64,000 nt of DNA from NCBI GenBank assembly GCA_014529385.2, contig CM043953.1, positions 77,552,872 through 77,616,871 on the forward strand, written 5' to 3'. A program made the position numbers and the translations under genes. Below, piece after piece: positions 1 through 11,797 of the stretch. The notes below the pieces were generated by a model. The model did not search any database, had not been told where the DNA came from, and saw nothing but the letters and a program-made list of their open reading frames with translations. Origin of the DNA: Adiantum capillus-veneris (taxonomy: Eukaryota > Streptophyta > Polypodiopsida > Polypodiales > Pteridaceae). How positions within the stretch are numbered: position 1 is the first letter of the stretch; every line of letters starts with the position of its first letter.

Positions 1-1
1 T

Positions 2-1062
2 CCACATCAAGAGGCCTATGATCAACTTAAAAGAGAGTTAGAAGAGCTCAGGTCTCAGCAAGAGACTAAGGCTATGGTATGGTGTAGTTCATGCGGCTCT
101 CCAGGACACCCTCCACAGGACTGTCTCCTTGCTCTTATTGTCACTTCTGCGAAAAATCGGGTCATGAAGATAAGGATTGCTACTATATAAAGGGATTGCA
201 CAAAATACAACAAAGTCATGGTCCTACTCTCCAACAGGGGTTAGCACCAGCATCCAACATGGTTTCCCACTACGGCCATCCCAACTACATGCCACCTTTG
301 CTCAATACCCCTGCTGTCCAAGGTATGTCAAGTACTTTCCCGACTCAAAGTTTTTATAATGCTAATGCCACCTCAACCCCTCAAAGCTTCTACACTTCAG
401 CCTCCAACTCCATGCAGCAACCACCTCGTCACCCGTTTCGTCCTTCCAATCGGCCCATACTCTGCTGTAGATGCGGAGAATATGGGCATTATCAGAGCAA
501 GTGTCCTTTACCTGAAGGGTCCCCTCCTTGTCGTCATTGCCCTGATTCGAAGGATCACTACAATAAGGATTGTCCCACCCAAAGGGCATCCACGTCTTCA
601 GGCTCGACTCAGAACCAGCAAGATTTCACCTTCCCGAAGATAAATTTGATTACTGTGAACACCGTGCCTCAACCATCACCTGCTACTCATGTGGTTAAGC
701 CACTGCAAGTGGAGGAGCATACTGGTGTCCTTACTCGGGCACAAAGAGCAGCTCTTGGTCTCAGTCTGCCCACAGGTCCACCCCGCCAATTCCCACTTCC
801 TCAATCTGGTCTACCTGACCCAAAGGACGAGTCCTTCAAAATTGCTCAGAGCAAACCAACTTCCCTGTTATCTGACATTGATGGAGCCTTCTTGGAAGTA
901 GTGGCTGACTTGGAACAGATTAAGGTCACAAAGGGAGCCCAGTTCGAAGGCGACAAGCCCACATCAGAAGTCATCTTGAAAAATACTTTTCAGCAGGTGT
1001 CACTATACGACATGCTAAGGCTCGATGCAACACTTAGAAGTGACACCCTGTCAGTCATTTAG
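2..1062 (+). pseudogene. gag: Gypsy-A Gag, C-terminal part with zinc knuckles
   Basis: This is the nucleocapsid end of a Ty3/gypsy Gag; the N-terminal part lies outside the window. Four CCHC-type knuckles are visible. The first (CSSCGSPGHPPQDC) is read in frame from base 2. A frameshift near 125-140 moves the others into the frame that runs from base 91: CHFCEKSGHEDKDC, CCRCGEYGHYQSKC and a C-x2-C-x5-H-x4-C variant near 525-570. A coiled-coil-like Glu/Arg/Gln stretch precedes the first knuckle. The frame stops at a TAG at 1060 but stays open on the other side and runs straight into the protease, so Gag and protease were probably one polyprotein. Such knuckles bind the element's RNA during particle assembly. 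The gypsy assignment is firm from the pol downstream. Confidence 0.85.
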
Positions 1063-1872
1063 TCTCTGTACCCCGGTGCTGGGCCTAGTGGCGGGCACCT
1101 CCCTGTACAGCCCTCAGAGTCTTATTTGATTTCCTATCCAACTGCTCCCCTCACCGATTATAAAAGTCCTCGTGTCACTGTATCTATTCTTGGGCAACAG
1201 CGATTCGGCATCATCGTTGATGGTGGATCTGGAATCAATTTGATGCCTGAATTCACTATGATGGCCTTAGGTCTAAAGCCTACCCGACCTGCTCCTTTCA
1301 GTGTTACATTGGCCGATCAGAGAACAGTCTACCCAGTGGCCATAGTCGACAAGGTGCCTCTGAAGGTACAAGATTTCACTTTTAACTTGGATTTTGTGGT
1401 AGTTAATCTTCCCCAGGTAGAGGGAGGTTATCCCTTGCTGATTGGTAGGCCATGGTTGCGACATACGAAAGCACTTCACGACTGGGGAAACGACGCCATG
1501 TGGATACATACTCCTGGCTCTCCAATGCAACAAATTCGTCTCGAAGGAGGTATGGATCCGGTCGTTCAGCATAGCTCTTTGTCAGTAGAGTCCAACCCTG
1601 ACTTGGAGCAGTCGGTCCCTCCTGATGGGTCCGATGAAGACTTACTGCAGTGGTTAGAAGCTACCTCTTCGATGCCATGCTATGTAGTCTCTCTTCAACC
1701 TTTGCCAACAGATTCACCCTCTCCCCCTGATCCTACACCTGAAGCTACACCTGAAGCCAGTAATCCCAGTCAGCCAAGTGCGCCAGAACCAAGTGGACCA
1801 GAGGGGGGAAAAGTCTCCCTTGCAAGAGTTGGCCAACACCCCAACTCCTTCCTTAGCCTCTACTCCATCTGA
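1063..1872 (+). pseudogene. Gypsy-A aspartic protease and linker
   Basis: The frame continues from Gag after the TAG at 1060. The active-site motif VDGGSGINLM (about 1216-1245) replaces the usual D-S/T-G by D-G-G, a form common in plant gypsy elements. It is followed by the flap-like hydrophobic region and the LLIGRPWLR block typical of retropepsin-like domains (about 1435-1460). The enzyme would cut the Gag-Pol polyprotein inside the particle. After about 1600 the sequence becomes Ser/Pro/Thr-rich, a spacer before RT. This frame ends at 1870-1872, and the RT-bearing frame overlaps it from 1778, so a frameshift, programmed or decayed, lies in 1778-1870. Confidence 0.85.
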
Positions 1873-2362
1873 CTCTCTACCCATGCCGGAGCACTTTGAG
1901 GTATCTGAGGATTTACCATTCACAGAGCTTCCATCAGGATGGTTGCAGGAAGAGTATGTTGATTTCAACATTGATCAGATGCCAGCTCATAATGTCCAAA
2001 AGCTCACAGAGGGGGCACGGTCTTCTCTCCCTGACGCAGCCTCGCCCACGGCACCGCCTGACCCAGTTACAGAGATCAACCTAAGCGGCCCTGACAACCA
2101 TCAGCCCATCTTGTTAGCCGCTTGGTTATGGGATCACCCCGCTCTACTCGACCTGGTAATCTCTTTCATGCGCTCTTTCAAGGATATGTTTGCCTGGTCT
2201 TTACACGATTTGGAAGGAATCCGAGCAAAGCTAGGAGTCCACACAATTCCTCTGGTTGAGGGGGCTAAGCCGGTCAGAGGACGGGTTTACAAACTGAATC
2301 CCAAGTATGCAGAAGCAGTCAAAATCGAGTTGGAAAAATGCAAGAAGCAGGTATTATTGTAG
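1778..2362 (+). pseudogene. pol: Gypsy-A pol, spacer and start of RT
   Basis: This frame overlaps the protease frame and carries the acidic, Pro-rich spacer and the N-terminal end of the gypsy RT. The block FKDMFAWSLHDLEGI followed by a conserved H-x-I-P-L and YKLNPKYAEAVKIELEK is the usual entry into RT, just upstream of the fingers. The frame ends at a TAA-less shift near 2338: the RT continues in another frame that begins at about 2338. The break is probably a one-base indel in the AAAAATGCAAGAAG stretch. Confidence 0.8.
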
Positions 2363-4854
2363 CAATAGAGCACTCAGAATGGTTGTCCCCTATGGTTATT
2401 GCCCCAAAGAAGTAGTCCAACAAAATTCGAGTTTGCGTCGACTACCGGGCTCTGAATAAGGTCACAATCCCGGATGGATTTCCGACCCCTTTCACTGAGA
2501 GAGTCCTCGAAGATGTCGCTGGCCATGTACTGTATAGTTTTATGGACAGGTTCAGCGGCTACAATCAGTTAGGAATACATCTTGACGACCAAGTCAAAAC
2601 AGCTTTTGTGACTCCTTGGGGTATTTTCATCTACACTAGAATGTCTTTTGGGCTTAAAAATGCACCGCCTTCTTTCAATCGCATAGTATATCTCATCTTT
2701 TGTCCTCTACTTACTGATCACCTTCGCATATTCATGGACGACTTTTCCACCTTCTTGGGTGCTCAATGTTCGACCCCAATAGAAAATCTAAAAGAGCATC
2801 TTGCTCAGCTCTCTGCAGTCTTCCTCAAATGCAGAGAGGCACATTTGAAGCTCAATCCGAACAAGTGTCATTTTTTGGTCAACGAGGGCACACTGTTGGG
2901 CCATGTGGTGTCTGCTCAAGGTTTAGCACCTGACCCAGAGAAGATATTGGCCATCTTGAAGTTACCTCCTCCCATAAATCCGAAAGGTGTTCATCGCAGG
3001 TTTATACGTATGTATGCACAGGTGGCTCAACCATTGACCCGGCTCACCAGTGCTGCTGTTCCCTTCCAGTGGTCAACACCTGAGGCCGAAGCATTTGCAT
3101 ACCTCAAAAAACGCCTCACTGAAGCGCCTATTCTAGTTGCCCCGGATTGGGCCCTACCTTTTCATTTGCATACAGATGCCATTCTGCTGGCTGTGGGTGT
3201 TGTGCTGACTCAGCCTAGCAAAGAGTTCAACTTGGATCGCCGTGTACATTATGCAAGTCTCCTGCTCACCAAAGTAGAGCGCAACTATAGTACCACAGAG
3301 AGGGAAGGTTTGGCTATAGTGTATGCTCTACAAAAATTTCGTCACTATTTGCTAGGGGTCCACTTCACAATTATTACTGATCACCATGCATTGTGCTATC
3401 TGCTTAATAAGCCACAAGTCGCAGGTCGAGTATGGCAATGGCTCCTCCTATTCCAAGAGTTTGATTTTGAAGTGGTACTCCGTCTTGGTAAGCATCATGT
3501 AATGGCTGACCACCTCTCTCGCATTCACAAAGGTGAAGAAGCTACCGGGATTGCGGATGACTTTCCAGATAGCAGTCTTTTTAAAATCGATACAACACCG
3601 GAATGGTACGGCGAGGTCTTACATTTTCTATCTAGTGGGCTGTACCCAAAGAAGGCATCTCCACTGCAGAAGAGGAGATTGTTGTTGAAGTCCAGGCCTT
3701 TCACTCTGATTGGGGGCCAGCTCTACAAATCGAGACCAGATGGTGTTCTGAAGCGTTGTGTCTTGCCCCATGAGGTGGAGCATATTCTGGAGGATGCCCA
3801 CAATGGTCCCACTGGTGGCCATTTCCCTGGTCACATCACCGCCCATAAGATTCTACAGAGTGGTCTATGGTGGCCCTACGTTTTTAAGGATGCAATAGCA
3901 TATTCTAAGGTTTGTGATGTGTGCCAGCGCTGTGAGCCGAAGCCAAGTAAGCAATCCAACCGTCCTCTGCAGGTCTCGATGGCGTGGCTACCTTTTGAGA
4001 GATGGGGCTTGGACTTTGTGGGTCCAATATATCCCCCGGCTCAACCAGGTAATCACAAATATCTGCTAGTGGCTACAGACTATGCAACAAAGTGGGTAGA
4101 GGTAGTGGCGACAGTAGATTGCACTGGCAATACATTAGCCAAATTTTTATATGAAAATATTTTATGCAGATTTGGATGTCCCTTAGAGATCACCAGTGAT
4201 AGGGGCAATCATTTTGTCAATGACATGATCTCAACTTTGCTGGCCAATTACAAGATTTTTCATCGCAAGTCGTGCTCTTATTACCCTAGAGCCAATGGGC
4301 AGGCCGAGAGCACCAACAAGGTTCTCATCGCCCTCCTGTGGAAAGCATGTCATCTCCATCCAGCATCGTGGGCTCAGGTTGTGCACGCCACTCTTTGGGC
4401 ATACCGCACATCTTTCAAAGCAACAACGAATCACACGCCTTTTCAACTCGCTTTCGGTTTGGAAGCCATAGCTCTATTTGAGTTCAACTTCGGATCCCCT
4501 AGGGTGGGCAGTCTGCGTGCTAGTTGGGGCATGGAATCTGCTTCTATATCCCGTCTCACCTTATTGGATGAAAGCCGCCGTTTAGCTTCACATGCTCTGC
4601 AAGCTGAGCAGATTCGTTGCAAAGCGTGGCATGATCGCCATCTCCGACGGCCGAAAATAATACAAGGCTCGCTGGTGCTACTCTATCAAGCTAAGTATCT
4701 GAAGAAAGCCAAGAAGTTGATCCCAGCCTGGCAAGGGCCTTTCAAGGTACATGAGATTTTGCCACAGGGGGCTGTGCAGTTAGTCACTTTGGAAGGCGTT
4801 CCTTTGCCACTGGTAAATGGATCAAGAATAAAGTGCTATCACTCACTTGCCTGA
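2338..4854 (+). pseudogene. pol: Gypsy-A pol: RT, RNase H, integrase
   Basis: About 840 codons, interrupted only by a TAG at 2413-2415. RT: fingers IRVCVDYRALNK, motif A FMDRFSGYNQ (about 2540-2570), motif B FGLKNAPPSFNR and catalytic FMDDF (about 2731-2745). RNase H: HTDA (about 3168-3180) through ADHLSR (about 3505-3522). Integrase: H2C2 zinc finger (about 3799-3945), WGLDFVGP (about 4003), TSDRG (about 4193) and NGQAES (about 4292), giving the D,D-35-E triad, then a C-terminal WQGPFKV-type domain. No chromodomain is seen. The RT-RNase H connection lacks the usual GLxGYYRRFI text and reads PKGVHRRFIRMYAQ, so a small deletion is likely there (about 2980-3010). From 2542 the frame is intact. 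This is the best-preserved pol in the window. Confidence 0.93.
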
Positions 4855-5574
4855 CTCTATAGAATCTGGTTGTGTTATAACTCCCACATACAATTGTATG
4901 ACTGTCCCGTCTCAATTTTCGGCTCTCTCCATCGATCAATTAACCCTCTTCTCAGATTTACCTTATCTCAAGTTCTCATCTCAGTGTAATCTGTGTTATC
5001 GTAAAAATTCTCGTGTTTTATGCATACATCAAACTCCTTCTCACCTCACATTGACATAATTCGAATTGGATTCGAGCTACTCTTGAATTTTTTCTTTCTA
5101 ATTATTGGAATTCACAAATTGATTTGATAATGAGCTTCCTGTTTCTCTCTGTCTTCGTGTCTATCTCTATCGTGGGTATCTCTATCTCTGGTCCTTACAG
5201 CTTAACACCTCTCCCTCTCTTTGTGGATCTCTTCAAATTGGCAAGTACAACTCTAATCAGATAGAATATGGATCTTCTCGACATTCTGGCACATCTCTCT
5301 CACACTGCTCACAAGCACTATATCAAGTGGAAGCCCTGATAGGCCATTGGCTATAAATTCTGCAGCATCTACGCTCTCTATCCCTCTCTCTCTCTCTACC
5401 TTGGACTCCAAGCCGCTGCTGCAACTAGTTGCTCCTTACTATATTGCTTTGTGCTTTCGCTTACTACTTCCTCCTGCTTGCTTACTGCTAGCTTTGCTTT
5501 TTCACTCAACCCTACCCAATATTGCTTTTTACCCTGAGTTCCCTGTATTGGTGCTTTCCTGAAAGACGTTAAGT
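4855..5574 (+). other. Post-pol non-coding stretch of Gypsy-A
   Basis: No convincing gene. The sequence is pyrimidine-rich with short TCTCTC runs (about 5140-5180 and 5380-5400). It is presumably untranslated internal sequence, or part of the 3' LTR, of Gypsy-A. The other LTR is outside the window, so LTR limits cannot be set. Confidence 0.5.
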
Positions 5575-6110
5575 GAGGCACCTACCCTATCCCAACCCCC
5601 TCGCCCCTACCCTCCCTTACTTCCCCTCGCCCCTACCCTACCCTCTCCACACCCCCTCGCCCCTACCTACCCTCCCTTACTACTCGCCCCCACCCTATCC
5701 CACACCCCCTCGCCCCTACCTACCCTCCCTTACTGCTCGCCCCCACCCTATCCCAACCCCCTCGCCCCTACCTAGCCTCTCACACCCCCTTGAACCTACC
5801 CTCCCTAATCCCCTCACCCCTATCCACTCTCCCCCCTCGCCCCTACCCACCCTCAACCCCCTCGCCCCTATCCACTCTCTCCCTTCGCCCCTACCCTCCC
5901 CCAACCCCCTCGCCCCTACCCTCCCTAATCCCCTCGCCCCTACCCTCCCTCAACCCCCTCGTCCCTATCCACTCTCTCCCCTTGCCCCTACCCTCCCTAA
6001 CCCCCTCGTCCCTACCCCTTACTCCCCTCGCCCCTATCCTCTACCCATCCCCTTGCTCGTAACGTACCTAAACCCCTTGCCCAATTCCGCCTGCTCGTGC
6101 TAACTAAACC
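5575..6110. repeat. C-rich minisatellite
   Basis: An irregular tandem array built from blocks such as CCCCTCGCCCCTACCCTCCC, with unit lengths drifting around 20-37 bases and nearly no G on the plus strand. Runs of three to five C are spaced by 2-6 bases throughout, so the minus strand is G-rich with quadruplex potential. Long open frames here are by-products of the repeat (Pro/Ser/Leu) and not genes. Confidence 0.9.
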
Positions 6111-6129
6111 CCTCGCCCAATTCCGCCTG

Positions 6130-6190
6130 CATCCATCGCTTGCTTTCAAACATCCATCGTGTGCTTTCAATCATCCATCGCTTTTGAAAG
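6130..6190 (+). repeat. 21-bp triplicate repeat
   Basis: Three head-to-tail copies of a 21-base unit, CATCCATCGCTTGCTTTCAA and variants (start points about 6130, 6151 and 6172; the last is shortened). Two copies of a longer CCCCTCGCCCAATTCCGCCTGC motif lie just before (about 6075 and 6108). Confidence 0.75.
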
Positions 6191-6279
6191 GACAGGCTAC
6201 TCGCTTCTTGCTTAATCAAGCTTTTCCAGAGTTCACCCTGCACACTGCAGATTGACACAACTAGGGAGCTTTCTTTACG

Positions 6280-8485
6280 ATGGCTGGTACAAGCAAGCAA
6301 GTAAGGAAGAAAAGAGCTCTCTCTCCAGAGAGGCCAACTGATGGTGAGAGGCCAAGTGAGACATCCCAAAGTTCTGCAGAGGAAGAGGATGTGGATACCT
6401 CTAGCCATGGCCTCATAGATGTGTCCTCCATTAATCACAATGATGAAAATTACAAGGCATCCGACTCAAGCTCTGCTTTCGACTCAGAGTCTTCGAGCAA
6501 CGAGGAAGAGGAAGAGGATGAAGAAGAAGAAGCTGCAAAGAACCAAAAGAAGAGGAAAGCCATCATGCAGGTATTGAGTCATCAAATTCCTCGGCCTCCT
6601 TCCAAGACCCAAACGAAGTTCATACTGAACTTCCATCTGCAGCAGCCTCATCCGTCCCTTCGAGAAGTCTTATCAAAAGACCAGCTACACAAGGTAGGTT
6701 TGTCAGCATTAGCAGACATCGATCTGCCTTCTGATATCCCCATGGATATGGTGCATGCACTCCTCAAGTTTTTTCCCAAAGTCAGAGGACACCCACTGAC
6801 TGCTACACGAATTGGTAACGCTTTGGGGATGACAACCTTTATTGCAGTAAAACCGGCTACGCGAACCTATTCACAACTTTCGAAAGATGCGACAATAGAG
6901 GCATGCAAAGAGCTACTTAGTACGAGTCATGCTGACTATGCAAGGAATAAAAAGCTCGGGGCCATTTTCAAGTATTACTTTTTGGTCCGAGATCCTAAAG
7001 TCAGTCAGGGCAAGGGCAAGGCCAGATGTGACGTGCCTACTATATTCTCGCACTGCAAAGGCCTATACTGCCTCATCCACACCATCCCGTGTGGCTTTCA
7101 TCAAATTTTATTTACCTCTTTATAGTCGCGGGCAAAAAGATTTAGAGCTCAGGTGCAATCTGTGCAATCTAGCTTTCAATGCTTCGTAGCTCCGATGTTG
7201 GCCTGGGTCACTAATATACCTGTTAGTCCTATGGATGTGGATGCGGCGTTGCGGCGTAAAAGCTCTAAGGGAAAAGGGAAAGATATTGAACAAACAATGG
7301 ATCTATCTGAAAAGCCAAAAAAAAAGAGAGCAAAGGTAGTGAAGGACACAATAGAATCTTTAGTATCCCTGCCAATTTCGGAAAAGCCAACAGCTTCGAG
7401 TGAAGCAACCAGTTCGACGTTCCTCGCATACGGTCGCTACTGATTCGCTGGTAAGTTCAGGTGGTGCAGATCACACTATGCATGTCAGAGCTATGGCTTC
7501 TACAGTGTATGTTCCTCTCTCTACTGCTGCTATTTTTACCCCTACCACAGTGACTAGCTCCCACGTCCCAGTGGCAATTGCTTCTTCTCCTATGCCTAGT
7601 CCTGCGGCAACCACTCCCACCATCTCTACTTCGACAGAGAGGCATGCGCCTAGTCCACCGTGAGCAGTGCCACTTGTCACACCAGTCCCACCAGATGTAC
7701 CACTTGCCAGCTCTCTTCACCCTGACACTGCTATAGGACCTTCCACAAGGTCAGACTCTACATCATTTTTTCGGCTATCTGAGGATATATTGCAGGAGTC
7801 TAGGCAAGCCATTGCCACCATTGAGCTGGGAGCAGAGCGTTTAGCAGCCACACACCAGCGTCACGCAGCTACTTATGCAGCTATGGAGGGAGCTCTGAAG
7901 GTTGCTGAGAGCGCCATCGCTGATAGGGATGCCAATATTTTCGCACTCCAACAGGCCCTGAAGTTAAAGTCTCAAGTGATTAGTGACCTTCAGAATCAAC
8001 TACAAGGATTTAGAGAATTGCTGTTACATGAAAATAGGGCAACGTAGCCTACGATGATGGGTATGGGATATGGGTGGACTGGAGCAGGTACACCAATGCA
8101 GCATGCAACAATGGGTCCTTCTCAGCAGTTTATGGGACTTTACTCACAGACTCCAGTTCCCGTTCAATACTACAATCAACAACAACAACAGTATCCTCCT
8201 CCTCAGGGGTTTCAGTCTTCACCATTGCCTCAGATGCAAAATATGACTTGTTGTGATGGAGTTGCTAGAGCACATCGCCATGGCTCTATTACTCGACGTC
8301 CTCAGTACACTACACGACAGGTGCTACCATCTGCCCAGCAGCAGGTGGCTGGTCATTTCTCAGGAAACACACTTACTGACAGGAGAGCTCACATACAGCA
8401 AGGCCCCACAATCGATTTGATGGCTCCACCTCCAGAGGCTGATACTTCGGATGCAGTAGTGGCCACCACTCTATCTCTTGGATGA
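6280..8485 (+). pseudogene. Gypsy-A-linked accessory ORF, ~735 codons, broken
   Basis: One long decayed reading frame in the same orientation as Gypsy-A. It opens at 6280 (MAGTSKQVRKKRALSPERP), crosses a TAG at 7123, shifts frame between about 7400 and 7440, then crosses a TGA at 7661 and a TAG at 8045, ending at 8485. Visible parts are a basic N-terminus, a long acidic Glu/Asp tract (about 6500-6540) followed by KKRK, a globular region of roughly 200 residues, a Lys-rich segment (about 7230-7350), a Ser/Thr/Pro linker, a predicted coiled coil (about 7840-8030) and a Gln/Pro/Met-rich tail. There is no zinc knuckle, so it is not a second Gag. Plant gypsy elements sometimes carry extra ORFs 3' of pol. 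I do not recognise the family, and it could instead belong to an independent element. Confidence 0.6.
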
Positions 8486-9378
8486 CAAATTCAGGAGCTC
8501 ACCATTGTACATACTAGTAGTTTTCTTTCACAGTTTCAGTCTTCCTCTCACCGAGACGGTGAGCGGTCTTGTGGCGGGCAACCTGTAGCAGGGCTACCTT
8601 GTCACTTCACAGGATAGGCAGACAGTTGGACAATTAGCTACAGTTGGTTTGGTTCACACTGGACGGACCCTTTGGGCTGGGAGTGACACGTGGCAGGGTA
8701 CCTACGGTGGTCTAGTGGACATCGTGGCCAGGTCACCACCACCACTCAGTTTGGAGATAGACTTAGCTGACTAGACATTTATGAGCCGTTGGTGGCTCTT
8801 TATGGTTGTACATATGAGTAGTCCTTTTGGGCCAGTTCTATTATCTTGTACGTAGTCGTCTTGGTAGGAGCCTTGCACAGAGCACTGCTTCACCATCCCT
8901 GCACATCTGAGCCTCGACACCCCCATTTATACCTGTGAGTCCTGGGCTGGAGTTGAGTGTGTTGCCAAGCCAGAGTCTGTACCTGGTTCTTTGAGATAGT
9001 CGGCCGACATCAACACAAATGCAAAAAGAAAGATCAAGGACAAGGGAACGGGGAAATGACGCCAGAAACGGGGGGAAATGGCTCTGAATTTCACAGTGCT
9101 TGTGCAACCATAACAACACCTCTCGGCGGGCTCACACAAAAAAAATAGCCCCAAGGGCAACACTCTTGGCTTTCTTCAACCTTCCGCAGTTCCAAAACTG
9201 GGAAAAAGCCCCTCAAATGAGTGGAAAATGGGGTTTTATAGAGGGGTCCCTCCCTTTTTAGTAACTTGAATTTGATTGGACCTCCTTGGCTCCAAATTTG
9301 TCAATTTTATATGAGGCTTGAGGCCTTTAGACTAATTCCCCAACACTCTCTCTCCCTGCTAGCCTTCTTGAGACCTCG
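8486..9378. other. Non-coding, possible LTR-type sequence
   Basis: No gene supported. A perfect 7-bp stem (CTCACCG/CGGTGAG) sits at about 8548-8564. On the minus strand CTATAAAACCCC (about 9231-9243) would serve as a TATA box, in the position expected for an LTR of the minus-strand Gypsy-B. Without a second LTR copy this is unproven. Confidence 0.3.
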
Positions 9379-9392
9379 GGGAAGGGGGGGAC
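9379..9392 (+). promoter_or_regulatory. Polypurine-tract-like site
   Basis: CGGGGAAGGGGGGGA is the only strong purine run downstream of Gypsy-A, directly before CACTAGCGCTAGTG, a perfect 14-base palindrome. A polypurine tract primes plus-strand DNA just upstream of a 3' LTR. No LTR pair can be matched in the window, so the call is tentative. Confidence 0.25.
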
Positions 9393-10756
9393 ACTAGCGC
9401 TAGTGCTCCCAAGCTTGTTCTTAATAAAAAATGGGTGCCCAATTAGGCGTGGGAACATGCCCTTTTACAAGCTGCCACATCATCAGTGCAAACTACTTTG
9501 CTCAACGATCGATCGCCGTCGTCGCACTCTTAGATGCCGCCACCACTGCCGAAAACCTCCAGCCCACCCGGAGTGTCGAGTGTCGGGTGTTGGGACACGA
9601 GCAGAGCTCACCGGCCACGCAGCCATAACCATCCCACGTTGCCTAGCTCTAGTAAACTTATTTAGCATAGGTGACCAAAATGCGGTATCAACATTTCTCA
9701 TGGGAATCCCTACTTTATGTTCACGGCACGTGGGGCCACCACGAATGCCCACCCTCCAACCTCCTTGAAAAAACAAAAAACTCGCCCTTTTTAATCCCAA
9801 CTCTCTCAAGACGCCACTCCCTGCTTAGGGACCCAATCTTCAAACCGCAAAATCCACCTGGAAGCCTTCAACTCGAACTTAAACTTGTGCAAATCCCATT
9901 GGTTTCGGACTTCGTCGCACCAGCCATCCAAGGCCGCAAAAAAGGGAAAAAATCACTGGATGCCACTCGACAAGCGATTGCCGCCAAGTTCCACTTGGCA
10001 TATCTAGCTGCCTTCAACTCCAATTGATGAGCCGTTAATTCTTGTAAACTCTACGTGATGTACACCACATTCTTGAACCTAGTCAAGCTCAAAAAACACA
10101 CTAGATGGCACGTCTATTGATGTGGTCAAAGTGCCCCATAACTGGCCCCTGATAAATCCTCCACTAGCCATATCTTTCCTGTTCGGGCTCCGGTTGGCAA
10201 TTCGAGAAGACCGGCATGCTCCACAGGTGAATCTCTACAAGTCTATCTGCTCACTTTATCTTTGGCCACCTGTCCCCTCTTGCCCTATCAGCTGGGGATC
10301 TGCAAACCCTTTAATCTTCAAATTGCCATAACTTACGAGCCGTTCAAATGGGCTTGAAGAGCATCTTGAACACTACATTCCAAAGCGAAAATCCCGCACT
10401 TTGGACACCTTGAATATCCATCCCAATTGGCCCTTTCTGGAGCCCCTTTGGCCTAAAAATCCGCATCAAGCATACACTTCCATTGCCCTTTGCTTGCCCA
10501 AGACCTTCATATCAGCTTTAGCCTCTGCCATGCACGTGTTTGCAGCCTTAGCATAGCGTGGCACCACTCTTAGGCCCGACCAAATTTGATTGCACCATCA
10601 TTTTGAAACCCCCTTCTCGAATATTCTGATCAACCAAAAGCATATTTACAAAACTTTAAAAACTGCCACACTAAACAGACAACCAAAAGCACTCACAAAT
10701 CACAACCATATGTACAAGCTATGTACAAAACTTCATCTCCTTCGTACACTTCTCCT
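9393..10756. other. Non-coding stretch
   Basis: I see no recognisable coding sequence. Open frames here have no motif and no codon bias. It lies between the possible end of Gypsy-A and the end of Gypsy-B pol, and may be the 3' untranslated region or LTR of Gypsy-B. Confidence 0.4.
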
Positions 10757-10985
10757 TTCTAGGTGGGTTTCCCACCCCCCTTGGCTGCAATTCGATGCAC
10801 ATCATGCACCAAACCTCTGTCAAAGTACAGCTTGAGCCACACATCATTCACCCTGTGCCTAAGCAGCTTACCATTAGCTCTCACCAGCTGATAGGTTCCA
10901 TTAGGAAAGGCCCTCTGCACCTTGTATTGACCTGTCCACTTTTCTTGAACTTCTTCTGAAAGGTGAAGTCCAAGTAGGTTTCATA
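10757..10985 (-). pseudogene. pol: Gypsy-B integrase C-terminal tail
   Basis: On the minus strand this reads KWTGQYKVQRAFPNGTYQL followed by RHRVNDVWLKLYFDRG, the SH3-like C-terminal end of a gypsy integrase (compare WQGPFKV in Gypsy-A). It ends at a TAG at about 10757. The integrase core of the same minus-strand pol starts 1.55 kb away, at about 12550, so this exon-like piece is separated from its body by an insertion. It is too short to classify alone; orientation and order make the link to Gypsy-B convincing. Confidence 0.7.
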
Positions 10986-11751
10986 CTTTACCAAATGATT
11001 TTCTCATATTAAACTAATCATTTAATATGGGAAGATAAAAGGGGAACAAGAGTTAGGATATAGATATGTGTTTCTAAACCTATCTCAACAGGGGGACCAA
11101 AAAGGAGAAATGGTTGCATCTCAATAGGGGTCCAAAAGGAGACGATCAAAGAGCAATGTGCAATAAGTGCTTCTAGATTTACCTCAAAAAGGGACCAAGA
11201 AGAGAGATGGTTACATCTCAATAGGGATCCAAAACGAGGTAGTCTATCAAAGAGCAACGTGCATCTAATGGAGCTTAAAATACCTTAGGGTTAGCTTCAT
11301 TAAAGACCTCCAAAAGTTAGTGATAAAAAGTCCTTTGACCTTAGGCAAGCTAGGGCCAACCTTGAGGTGGGAATCCTACCCAAGCATTAGGTGCTAAGAT
11401 ACTTAAAGTGGTTCTGGGAACCTTGCCCAAAGCTTGAGGTGATTTTTATGCTTAAATGACTAAGGTTCTTGAAATGTTCAATTCAAAGATAAACTCTTAA
11501 GAGGCATAAACGGTTTCCATGTCTTATTGACTAAGTGCTTGAAGTGTTCAATTCAAACCAAATGACTTAAGAAGCATAAAATACACATGTCAAAATCCTC
11601 CACATGTGGCCCTCATAATGTGCTTGAATCCTATTGGATAGGCTTTAAAAGAGATCCAATGAGAATTTAGATGCATAAAAATACATAATTAGGTTCTTTC
11701 TCTCAAAGAGAAAAAAGAGGACACATGTCCAAGTAATATAGTTAAATAATA

Positions 11752-11797
<46 letters not shown>

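Noticed and set aside
5573-6103. 176-codon Pro/Ser/Leu frame and the antisense Gly/Arg frame
   Set aside because: Product of the C-rich minisatellite.
9403-10027. Several 60-120-codon frames on both strands
   Set aside because: Overlapping, motif-free, no agreement with neighbouring element frames.
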